The position numbers and the translations under genes were made by a program. Below are positions 57,705 through 64,000 of a stretch of 64,000 bases of DNA, in pieces. Source of the stretch: Halopseudomonas sabulinigri (GTDB lineage: Bacteria > Pseudomonadota > Gammaproteobacteria > Pseudomonadales > Pseudomonadaceae). The notes beneath the pieces were generated by a model, which was not told the DNA's origin, did not search any database, and saw nothing but the letters and a program-made list of their open reading frames with translations. Within the stretch, counting starts at the first letter, position 1, and each line of letters starts with the position of its first letter. The stretch is from the NCBI RefSeq assembly GCF_900105255.1, contig NZ_LT629763.1:1116001-1180000 (forward strand), in the 5' to 3' direction.

Positions 57705-59039
57705 GTGGCGCTTCTACCCAATCGCGGGCGACTGCAACGCATTGCCACCCTCGGTTTACCCATCATGGTTGGCATGCTGAGCCAGAGTCTGCTCAACCTG
57801 ATTGATGCCGCCATGGTCGGCAGCCTCGGCAGCCAGGCGCTCGCCGGCGTAGGCCTGGGCAGCTACGCCAATTTCATGGCCGTGGCGCTAGTGATGGGAT
57901 TGGGCGCCGGAGTGCAGGCGATGGTGGCCCGCCGCCAGGGAGAAGGCAATACCGCGCAAGCGGCGGCTCCGCTGAATGAGGGGCTGCTGATTGCGATGCT
58001 GATCGCCCTGCCCCTCACCTTGCTGTGCTGGACGCAAGCCGACACCATTATCCACTTGCTAGCCGACGACCCGGCCGTGGTGAGCATCGGCGCCAGCTAC
58101 TTCCAGTGGCGTATCCTCGCCATTGCCGCAGTAGGCTGCAATTTTGCCTTTCGCGGTTACTGGAACGGCATTCACCGTGCCGGCATGTACCTGCAAATAC
58201 TGATTATCATGCACCTGGCCAATGTACTGATCAGCTATGGCTTGATATTCGGCCGCTTCGGATTACCAGAACTGGGGGCGGAAGGCTCAGGCCTGGGCAC
58301 CGCGATTGCGATGCTACTGGGCTCTGCACTGTATTTCATTATTACCTGGCAGGCCGGACGCGAGCACGGCTTCCTGCGTGCCAGGCCACATTGGCAGGGC
58401 ATTCGCGCCATGCTGCGGCTGGCAACGCCCAACTCGCTGCAACAGTTCTTTTTTGCCTCGGGCATTACCATGCTGTTCTGGATCATCGCGCAGATCGGCA
58501 CGGATGAGCTGGCCATCGCACATGTACTGGTAAACCTCGCGCTATTTTTGATACTGCCCGGCGTAGGCCTGGGCATGGCCGCCACCACACTGGTCAGCCA
58601 TAGCCTGGGCGCGGGCAAACCCGACGAAGCTTACCGCTGGGGCTGGGATGTAGCGCGGATCGCCGTGCTGTCATTATTTGTCATGGGAATACCCTTCTGG
58701 CTCGCGCCGCATCTGGTGCTGGGCGTTTTTACTCAGGATGCTCAACTGATTGCGCTTGGCGAATGGCCCTTGCGCATTACCGGTATCGGCATGGGCCTGG
58801 ACGCCACGGCCCTGGTCTTGACCCAGGCCCTGCTCGGCGCTGGCGCCAGCCGCACGGTGATGGGCGTGAACCTCGGCAGCCAATGGCTGATTTTCCTGCC
58901 GTGCGCCTACCTGGTGGGGCCTGTGCTGGGGGGTGGCTTGCTGGCGGTCTGGCTGTTGCAGTCAATTTACCGCTGTCTGACGTCGGTCATCTTTGCCGTC
59001 ATGTGGCGTCGTCGCAGCTGGATCAACATCAAGCTCTGA
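57705..59039 (+). CDS. MATE-family multidrug/cation antiporter
   Basis: This 444-residue membrane protein has 12 helices, the MATE/NorM arrangement of two six-helix halves. It shows RIATLGLPIMVGMLSQSLLN at the start, MVGSLGSQALAGVGLGSYAN with MATE-conserved GxxxLAG residues, GMAATTLVSHSLGAGKPDEA at the start of the second half and LGAGASRTVMGVNLGSQWL near the end. MATE proteins export cationic drugs in exchange for H+ or Na+. It starts with GTG at 57705, 6 nt after the metH stop, so it may be cotranscribed. Substrate is not predictable. Confidence 0.9.
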   Translation: MALLPNRGRLQRIATLGLPIMVGMLSQSLLNLIDAAMVGSLGSQALAGVGLGSYANFMAVALVMGLGAGVQAMVARRQGEGNTAQAAAPLNEGLLIAMLIALPLTLLCWTQADTIIHLLADDPAVVSIGASYFQWRILAIAAVGCNFAFRGYWNGIHRAGMYLQILIIMHLANVLISYGLIFGRFGLPELGAEGSGLGTAIAMLLGSALYFIITWQAGREHGFLRARPHWQGIRAMLRLATPNSLQQFFFASGITMLFWIIAQIGTDELAIAHVLVNLALFLILPGVGLGMAATTLVSHSLGAGKPDEAYRWGWDVARIAVLSLFVMGIPFWLAPHLVLGVFTQDAQLIALGEWPLRITGIGMGLDATALVLTQALLGAGASRTVMGVNLGSQWLIFLPCAYLVGPVLGGGLLAVWLLQSIYRCLTSVIFAVMWRRRSWINIKL

Positions 59040-59117
59040 GCCTCGCAGCCCTGCATGGACTGAAAGCGCCCTGGCAACTACGCTGTAGCCAGTAGCAACA
59101 GCTCGGAGTAACACCTG

Positions 59118-59351
59118 ATGAACAAGCCGATGCAGGATCCGCCACCTCAGCAGCCCATGCGCTTTCGGGACACCTTGATGAGCGTGCTGGCCGCCGCGCT
59201 GGGCGTGCAGAGCAACCGGGCGCGCGAGCGCGACTTCAGCCAAGGTAAGCCCAGCCACTTCATCCTGCTGGGCGTTGCCTTTACCGGGCTATTCGTGTTG
59301 ATCGTGCTGGGCGTGGTGAAGCTGGTGCTGCACCTATCAGGCGTCAGCTAA
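59118..59351 (+). CDS. DUF2970 small membrane protein
   Basis: The 77-residue product has a proline-rich N-terminus (MNKPMQDPPPQQPM), the conserved middle RFRDTLMSVLAAALGVQSNR and RERDFSQGKPSHFILLGVAF, and one membrane helix at about 49-72. This is the DUF2970 family, whose function is unknown. It starts 79 nt after the MATE gene. A GGAG-like site (CGGAGT) lies 8 nt before the ATG. It is short but clearly coding, and its composition is like its neighbours. Confidence 0.85.
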   Translation: MNKPMQDPPPQQPMRFRDTLMSVLAAALGVQSNRARERDFSQGKPSHFILLGVAFTGLFVLIVLGVVKLVLHLSGVS

Positions 59352-59375
59352 AGCGCCCGCCAATCTACCGGACAC

Positions 59376-59495
59376 TTACTGCCCACTCACCCAAAAAACT
59401 GCCGTGGAAACGGCCAGCAGGATGAGTACGACGGCGGCAAAAGCATCCAGCCGACTGTCCTGTTGCGGGTTGTTCTGCAGGTCATGGTCGTTCAT
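59376..59495 (-). CDS. 39-residue single-helix membrane peptide, function unknown
   Basis: An open frame on the minus strand runs from ATG at 59495 to TAA at 59376. The peptide has a polar N-terminus (MNDHDLQNNPQQDSRLDAF) and then one membrane helix (AAVVLILLAVSTAVFWVSGQ). GAGGA stands about 11 nt before the ATG, and the frame fits the gap between the DUF2970 gene and cysI. This makes it credible, but it has no family I recognise. It is divergent from cysI, and its promoter should lie near the inverted repeat at 59589-59640. Confidence 0.55.
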   Translation of the reverse strand: MNDHDLQNNPQQDSRLDAFAAVVLILLAVSTAVFWVSGQ

Positions 59496-59588
59496 GGGAT
59501 GGATATCCTCTATTATTGTTCTGGCAGTCCAAAAGCAGGGACTTCACTCAGTTAAGACCATTACCGCAAGGGGCACAAGAAGTGCCTG

Positions 59589-59640
59589 ATATGTGCAAAA
59601 ACAATCTAAAGATATAGATAAACATTCCTTTTGTGCATAT
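59589..59640. promoter_or_regulatory. Imperfect inverted repeat upstream of cysI
   Basis: ATATGTGCAAAA (59589-59600) and TTTTGTGCATAT (59629-59640) are complementary at 10 of 12 positions, with 28 nt of AT-rich DNA between. They lie 88-139 nt before cysI. A TATTGT at 59652-59657 could be the -10. This is a candidate site for a sulfur regulator such as CysB, not proven. Confidence 0.4.
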
Positions 59641-59727
59641 TCAAAAACTGCTATTGTCTGCCCCGCCCGAGCCTGAAGGGACATAACTAGTTAAGGAGCC
59701 AACAGCGCTCCAAGCACAGGTTTCTGT

Positions 59728-61386
59728 ATGTATATCTACGACGAATATGATCAGCAGATCGTTGAGGACCGCGTCAAGCAGTTCCGCGATCAGACCCGCC
59801 GTTATCTCGCCGGCGAATTGAGCGAAAGCGAATTCCTGCCACTGCGCCTGCAGAACGGTCTTTACGTGCAGCGCTATGCGCCCATGTTGCGGGTTGCCAT
59901 TCCCTATGGCCTGGTTTCCGCCAAGCAGATGCGCAAACTGGCTCTTATCGCCCGTCAGTATGACAAGGGCTATGCGCATTTCAGCACCCGCCAGAACGTA
60001 CAGTTCAACTGGCCGGCACTGGAAAACGTGCCGGAGATTCTCGCGCACCTGGCAGAAGTGCAGATGCACGCCATTCAAACCAGCGGCAACTGCATTCGCA
60101 ACACCACGACCGATCAATTTGCCGGCGTTGCCGCCGACGAACTGGTCGACCCACGCCCCTGGTGTGAAATCATTCGTCAGTGGTCGACTTTCCACCCCGA
60201 GTTTGCCTTCCTGCCGCGCAAGTTCAAGATCGCCGTGAACGGCGCAGAACAGGATCGTGCAGCCATCGGCGTGCACGACATTGGCCTGAACGTAATCCAG
60301 AACGAAGCCGGCGAGATCGGTTTCCGCGTACTGGTTGGCGGCGGCCTGGGCCGTACGCCTATCGTCGGCTCGCAGATCTGCGATTTCCTGCCCTGGCAGC
60401 ACCTGTTGACCTATCTCGACGCCATCTTGCGTGTGTACAACCGCTACGGCCGTCGCGACAACAAGTACAAGGCGCGCATCAAGATTCTGGTCAAGGCACT
60501 GACGCCGGCGGTATTTGCCGAGAAGGTCAACGCCGAATGGGCGCACACCAAAGACGGTGACACTACCCTGACCGAGCAGGAAGTGGCGCGCGTCGCTGCC
60601 CACTTCACCGCGCCCGAGTACGAAAGCTTTGCTGGCGACGATGCCGATTACCTGGCCAAACGCGACAGCGAGAAAGGTTTCAACAACTGGGCCATGCGTA
60701 ATCTGCAAGCGCACAAGGTTCCGGGCTACGCCGCGGTCACCCTGTCACTCAAGCCCACCGCGGTTGCCCCTGGCGACGCCACCGACAAACAGATGGAAGC
60801 TGCCGCAGATCTGGCCGAGCGCTACAGCTTTAGCGAGCTGCGGGTAACCCATCAGCAGAATCTGGTGCTGGCCGACGTTCGTCAGAGCGATCTTTATGCC
60901 CTCTGGCAGGAATGCAAGGAGCTCGGGTTCGCTACACCCAACGTAGGTCTATTGACCGACATCATCTGCTGCCCCGGTGGCGACTTCTGCGCCCTGGCCA
61001 ACGCCAAATCGATCCCGATTGCCGAAGCCATTCAGCGCACCTTCGATGATCTTGACTATCTGCACGACATCGGTGACCTCGACTTGAACATCTCAGGCTG
61101 CATGAACGCCTGCGGTCACCACCACGTGGGTCACATCGGTGTACTGGGTGTCGACAAGAAGGGCCAGGAGTTCTATCAGGTTTCGCTGGGCGGTAACAGC
61201 GGCCGCGATGCTTCGATTGGCCAGATTCTCGGCCCTTCTTTTGCCGCGGAAGAAATGCCCACGGTAGTGAGCAAGGTCATCGACGTTTACGTCCAGAACC
61301 GTACCCCCGAAGAACTGTTCCTCGATACCTTCCAGCGTATCGGCATGGCACCTTTCAAGGAGCGCGTTTATGCAGCGGCTAATTAA
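59728..61386 (+). CDS. cysI: Assimilatory nitrite/sulfite reductase hemoprotein subunit
   Basis: The 552-residue product reduces sulfite to sulfide (six electrons) with siroheme and a 4Fe-4S cluster. Both halves of the ferredoxin-like repeats are present: HFSTRQNVQFNWPALENVPE and SELRVTHQQNLVLADVRQSD. The cluster cysteines are in IICCPGGDFCALANAKSIP and LNISGCMNACGHHHVGHIG. Pseudomonas uses this type of CysI for cysteine synthesis; nitrite as a substrate cannot be ruled out from sequence. The start is ATG at 59728; Shine-Dalgarno is weak (AGG 7 nt away). The next gene overlaps it by 17 nt. Confidence 0.93.
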   Translation: MYIYDEYDQQIVEDRVKQFRDQTRRYLAGELSESEFLPLRLQNGLYVQRYAPMLRVAIPYGLVSAKQMRKLALIARQYDKGYAHFSTRQNVQFNWPALENVPEILAHLAEVQMHAIQTSGNCIRNTTTDQFAGVAADELVDPRPWCEIIRQWSTFHPEFAFLPRKFKIAVNGAEQDRAAIGVHDIGLNVIQNEAGEIGFRVLVGGGLGRTPIVGSQICDFLPWQHLLTYLDAILRVYNRYGRRDNKYKARIKILVKALTPAVFAEKVNAEWAHTKDGDTTLTEQEVARVAAHFTAPEYESFAGDDADYLAKRDSEKGFNNWAMRNLQAHKVPGYAAVTLSLKPTAVAPGDATDKQMEAAADLAERYSFSELRVTHQQNLVLADVRQSDLYALWQECKELGFATPNVGLLTDIICCPGGDFCALANAKSIPIAEAIQRTFDDLDYLHDIGDLDLNISGCMNACGHHHVGHIGVLGVDKKGQEFYQVSLGGNSGRDASIGQILGPSFAAEEMPTVVSKVIDVYVQNRTPEELFLDTFQRIGMAPFKERVYAAAN

Positions 61387-61870
61387 GAACGGCGAGATCA
61401 TCGACGAGACCTGGCACCTGCTGCCCAAGGATGCCACGCTCGACGGCCTCTCCAACAGTGACGACCTTATCGTGCCCCTGGGTCTGTGGCTGGACCACGC
61501 GCACGCCCTCAAGGCGCGCGACGGCGGCCTGGGTGTCTGGCTGGACAGCGATGAAGAAGTGGAAGCCATTGCCGACGACCTGTCGCATTTTCAGGTAGTC
61601 GCGCTCAACTTCCCGGTATTCAGCGATGGTCGCAACTACTCCAATGCGCGCCTGCTGCGTGACCGCTACAGCTATCAGGGTGAAGTGCGCGCCATTGGCG
61701 ATGTACTGCGTGACCAGTTGTTCTTCATGCGTCGCTGCGGCTTTGATGCCTTCGCATTGCGCGCAGACCGTGATCCGGTCGAGGCACTGGAGAGCTTCAA
61801 GGACTTCTCTGACACCTATCAGAGTGCCAGCGATCAGCCGTTACCGCTGTTTCGCCGTCGCCAGGCCTGA
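61370..61870 (+). CDS. DUF934 protein, cysI partner of unknown function
   Basis: This 166-residue cytosolic protein belongs to DUF934. It begins MQRLIKNGEIIDETWHLL and contains LGVWLDSDEEVEAIADDLSH, a helix-rich region with ALNFPVFSDGRNYSNARLLR and the conserved EVRAIGDVLRDQLFFMRRCG. The family always follows cysI-like genes and is annotated only as linked to sulfite reduction. The start lies 17 nt inside cysI, suggesting coupled translation and a physical or electron-transfer link. A perfect terminator follows. Confidence 0.88.
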   Translation: MQRLIKNGEIIDETWHLLPKDATLDGLSNSDDLIVPLGLWLDHAHALKARDGGLGVWLDSDEEVEAIADDLSHFQVVALNFPVFSDGRNYSNARLLRDRYSYQGEVRAIGDVLRDQLFFMRRCGFDAFALRADRDPVEALESFKDFSDTYQSASDQPLPLFRRRQA

Positions 61871-61875
61871 ACAGC

Positions 61876-61917
61876 CAGGCATTAAAAAACCCGCCTCGGC
61901 GGGTTTTTTAATGCCTG
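61876..61917. terminator. Bidirectional terminator between the DUF934 gene and acuI
   Basis: A perfect 20-bp inverted repeat with a 2-nt centre: arms at 61876-61895 and 61898-61917. The G+C core CCCGCC/GGCGGG is flanked by six A and six T, so it ends both convergent genes. Confidence 0.93.
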
Positions 61918-61926
61918 AATCAAATA

Positions 61927-62913
61927 TCAGCCGAGATTGACCAGGGTTCGGCCTACCATCTTGCCACCCAGAATGCGTTCGATTTCGGCGGGCAGATCAG
62001 CCAATGTGATTTCCTGTACCAACTCGCCCAAATCCAGCTTCCACTGCACCGACAGACGGTCCCACATGGACGCCTTGACCACCAGCGGCTGCTCGACCGA
62101 ATCAATGCCCATCAGGTTGACGTTGCGCAGAATGAAGGGGAATACACTGCCCTGGAACTGTCCGCCGGCGGTCAAACCGCAACAAGCAACACTGCCGCCA
62201 TAGCGCAGGGACTTGACCACGTTGAACAGGATCTCGCCGCCCACGGTGTCTACCGCGCCAGCCCACTGCTCCTTCAGCATCGGTTTGTCCTTACCGGCCT
62301 CCAGCGCCGTTCGATCGACAATCTGCTTAGCGCCCAAGCGGGTCAGAAAGTCCGCCTGCAGCGCTTTGCCCGTTGCCGCCGCCACCTCGTACCCAAGGCT
62401 CGAAAGCAGGGCAACAGCGATGCTGCCTACGCCCCCCGTGGCGCCGGTCACCAGCACCGGCCCCTGCTCCGGCGTCAGTCCGGCCTGCTCCAGCTTGTCG
62501 ACACAGAGTGCGGCGGTTAGCCCCGCCGTACCCAGCACCATACTCTCGCGCAGCGAAAGCCCCTCGGGACGCTTCAGCACCCAGGCTGCCGGCACGCGGA
62601 TGTACTGCCCAAAGCCGCCTGCGGTGTTCATGCCCAAGTCGTAACCGGTCACAATCACCTCATCGCCGACACTCAGCTCGCCTACCGAACTGGCCTCGAC
62701 CACGCCTGCCGCATCGATACCTGGCGTGTGCGGAAAATTGCGGGTTACGCCCTTGTTGCCAGAGGCCGAGAGCGCATCCTTGAAGTTGAGCGATGAGTAC
62801 TGCACACGAATGAGCACATCACCTGCCGGTAAGTCATCAATATGGCGGTTGCTTACAGCGGCGGTGTAGTTACCCTCCTCTTCGCTGACAACCAAAGCCT
62901 TGAACTCGGACAT
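61927..62913 (-). CDS. acuI: Acrylyl-CoA reductase AcuI / YhdH-family quinone oxidoreductase
   Basis: The 328-residue product is a zinc-free medium-chain dehydrogenase/reductase. It has DVLIRVQYSSLNFKDALSAS near residue 30-50, catalytic region GVTRNFPHTPGIDAAGVVEA, and the NADPH fold GPVLVTGATGGVGSIAVALL near 155. The segment GGSVACCGLTAGGQFQGSVF and the end GKMVGRTLVNLG match YhdH/AcuI. These enzymes reduce acrylyl-CoA to propionyl-CoA with NADPH and protect against acrylate, for instance from DMSP breakdown in marine settings. The gene follows sohB by 9 nt on the same strand. Confidence 0.92.
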   Translation of the reverse strand: MSEFKALVVSEEEGNYTAAVSNRHIDDLPAGDVLIRVQYSSLNFKDALSASGNKGVTRNFPHTPGIDAAGVVEASSVGELSVGDEVIVTGYDLGMNTAGGFGQYIRVPAAWVLKRPEGLSLRESMVLGTAGLTAALCVDKLEQAGLTPEQGPVLVTGATGGVGSIAVALLSSLGYEVAAATGKALQADFLTRLGAKQIVDRTALEAGKDKPMLKEQWAGAVDTVGGEILFNVVKSLRYGGSVACCGLTAGGQFQGSVFPFILRNVNLMGIDSVEQPLVVKASMWDRLSVQWKLDLGELVQEITLADLPAEIERILGGKMVGRTLVNLG

Positions 62914-62922
62914 AACGCACTC

Positions 62923-63948
62923 CTACCAGAATCGTTGATTGTTGAAACGTGAGGCCCAGGTGAGCAGCAGGCGATCTGCCGCGTTGGCCATACCACCGGC
63001 CAGACGATCCTGCAGGCGCTTGCGCTGCTCGTAGTTGAGCTCAAACACATCAGCCTGACGTACCCGCTCGCTCAGGTACTGATCGCTGGTTTTCACTTCG
63101 TCAGCCAGGTGTTTGTCGAGCGCCTCGCTGCCAAACCAGACTTCGCCGGTAGCCACAGCCTCAATATCCAGGGCGGGTCGATAACGCGATACAAACCGCT
63201 TGAACAGCTGATGGATATTTTCGAGGTCTTCCTGAAACTTCTCCCGCGCCTTGTCGCTGTTTTCGCCAAACACGGTCAGCGTGCGCTTGTACTCGCCGGC
63301 GGTGAGCATCTCAAAGTCGACATCATGCTTTTTCAGTAGCCGGTTGAAGTTGGGCAACTGCGCCACTACGCCAATCGAGCCAAGCATGGCGAAGGGCGCA
63401 ACCAGGATACGGTCGGCGATGCAGGCCATCATGTAACCACCGCTGGCAGCCACCTTGTCGACGGCAATAGTCAACGGGATGCCCGCCTCACGGATACGCA
63501 CCAACTGCGAGGCTGCCAACCCGTAGGCATGCACCATGCCTCCACCGCTCTCAAGCCGGACCAGAATCTCATCCTGCGGCCGGGCCAGATCCAGCACGGC
63601 GGTTACTTCATGGCGCAGGTTCTCCAGCGCACTGGCTTTGATGTCACCGTGAAAGTTAAGCACATACAGCCGCCCCTTGGCGTCGCTAGCGGCGTCCTTG
63701 GCTTTGGCTTTGGCCTCCTGCTTGCGCTGTTTTTCCTGCGCCTTGCGAGCGCTCTTGCTGAGTACAGCGTGGCTGAGGCGCTCACTCATACGGCTGAACC
63801 TGTCGTTCACGCGCACTACGCTCAGACTACCTTCACTGCGCCGGGTACGGTCCTTGCTGGCGGCGATCACCAGCACGATCAACAGCACCACAACCAGCAC
63901 TGTTACTGCCTTGGCCAAAAAGAAGAAGTACTGATCAAACCATTCCAC
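62923..63948 (-). CDS. sohB: Inner-membrane protease SohB (S49)
   Basis: The 341-residue product has one N-terminal membrane helix (about 8-30), a charged K/A/E-rich linker (about 60-90) and the S49 protease domain. The dyad is Ser169 in DKVAASGGYMMACIADR and Lys221 in LTAGEYKRTL, with the 52-residue spacing seen also in this window's SppA. SohB is a periplasmic-side protease whose substrate is not well defined. GTG at 63948 (MEWFDQYFFFLAKAVTV) with GGAG 6 nt upstream aligns with SohB N-termini; a GTG at 63960 and an ATG at 63954 are alternatives. It leads acuI by 9 nt. The 52 nt to the window end show no gene. Confidence 0.92.
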   Translation of the reverse strand: MEWFDQYFFFLAKAVTVLVVVLLIVLVIAASKDRTRRSEGSLSVVRVNDRFSRMSERLSHAVLSKSARKAQEKQRKQEAKAKAKDAASDAKGRLYVLNFHGDIKASALENLRHEVTAVLDLARPQDEILVRLESGGGMVHAYGLAASQLVRIREAGIPLTIAVDKVAASGGYMMACIADRILVAPFAMLGSIGVVAQLPNFNRLLKKHDVDFEMLTAGEYKRTLTVFGENSDKAREKFQEDLENIHQLFKRFVSRYRPALDIEAVATGEVWFGSEALDKHLADEVKTSDQYLSERVRQADVFELNYEQRKRLQDRLAGGMANAADRLLLTWASRFNNQRFW

Positions 63949-64000
63949 AGGCATCTCCACACGGGTGTCTTTACTTTGCGTTCGAGCCCTAGCATACAGG

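Overview
The window is a chromosomal segment from a gammaproteobacterium of the Pseudomonas lineage. Gene content and order match the Pseudomonas core genome. From memory, positions 1 to about 52,170 follow the P. aeruginosa PAO1 block from yceD/maf/sppA/rluC/rne through murB, lpxK, comEC, lol, sth, nqr, mfd, nagZ, psrA, lexA, topA, fadBA and uup to the slt-type lytic transglycosylase. From about 53,200 onward the genes (nfuA, metH, cysI, DUF934, acuI, sohB) belong to a different PAO1 neighbourhood. The combination, with some local differences (one LolC/E permease, an MscS channel beside nagZ, cheV at the junction), suggests a marine or halotolerant relative such as Halopseudomonas, but species cannot be fixed from this window. 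I see no prophage, insertion sequence, CRISPR array, tRNA or rRNA. Coding density is very high and composition looks even throughout.

Layout. 1-3,535: yceD (partial), maf, then sppA, a HAD phosphatase and rluC on the minus strand. 3,536-7,617: a divergent region with a strong promoter and a leader of about 630 nt, followed by RNase E (rne). 7,638-12,323: a tightly packed minus-strand cell-envelope operon, exbB-exbD-lpxK-ycaR-kdsB-LMW phosphatase-murB, with overlapping or nearly touching genes. 12,404-17,194: comEC, a DUF2062 membrane protein and the lipoprotein exporter genes lolC/E and lolD. 17,305-20,323: a PilZ protein, a small secreted protein, a GDPD phosphodiesterase and the transhydrogenase sthA. 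20,526-27,650: the complete Na+-pumping NADH:quinone oxidoreductase operon nqrABCDEF with its maturation genes apbE and nqrM. 27,945-34,260: a chalcone-isomerase-like exported protein, an N-terminally extended GAPDH, mfd and csiV. 34,282-38,479: methylthioinosine phosphorylase, MscS channel, NagZ, an unusual cytosolic YkuD-family enzyme and the regulator psrA. 38,680-43,620: SOS genes lexA-sulA, small unknown genes, topA and a DUF1653 gene. 43,720-50,022: fadAB, a universal stress protein and Uup. 50,225-57,699: slt, cheV, nfuA and metH. 57,705-63,948: a MATE transporter, DUF2970, a 39-residue membrane peptide, cysI-DUF934, acuI and sohB.

Shared themes are envelope building and recycling (murB, lpxK, kdsB, lol, slt, nagZ, YkuD), RNA and DNA maintenance (rne, rluC, mfd, lexA, topA), and respiration, redox and beta-oxidation (nqr, sthA, fad, acuI). 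Regulatory sites readable by eye include a LexA box over the lexA promoter, two overlapping PsrA-type operators in front of psrA, and several symmetric bidirectional terminators between convergent genes. No wholly new multi-gene system stands out. The best leads are the YkuD enzyme without a signal peptide next to nagZ, the single LolC/E permease, the unannotated 39-residue membrane peptide divergent from cysI, and the perfect palindrome at the slt/cheV synteny junction.
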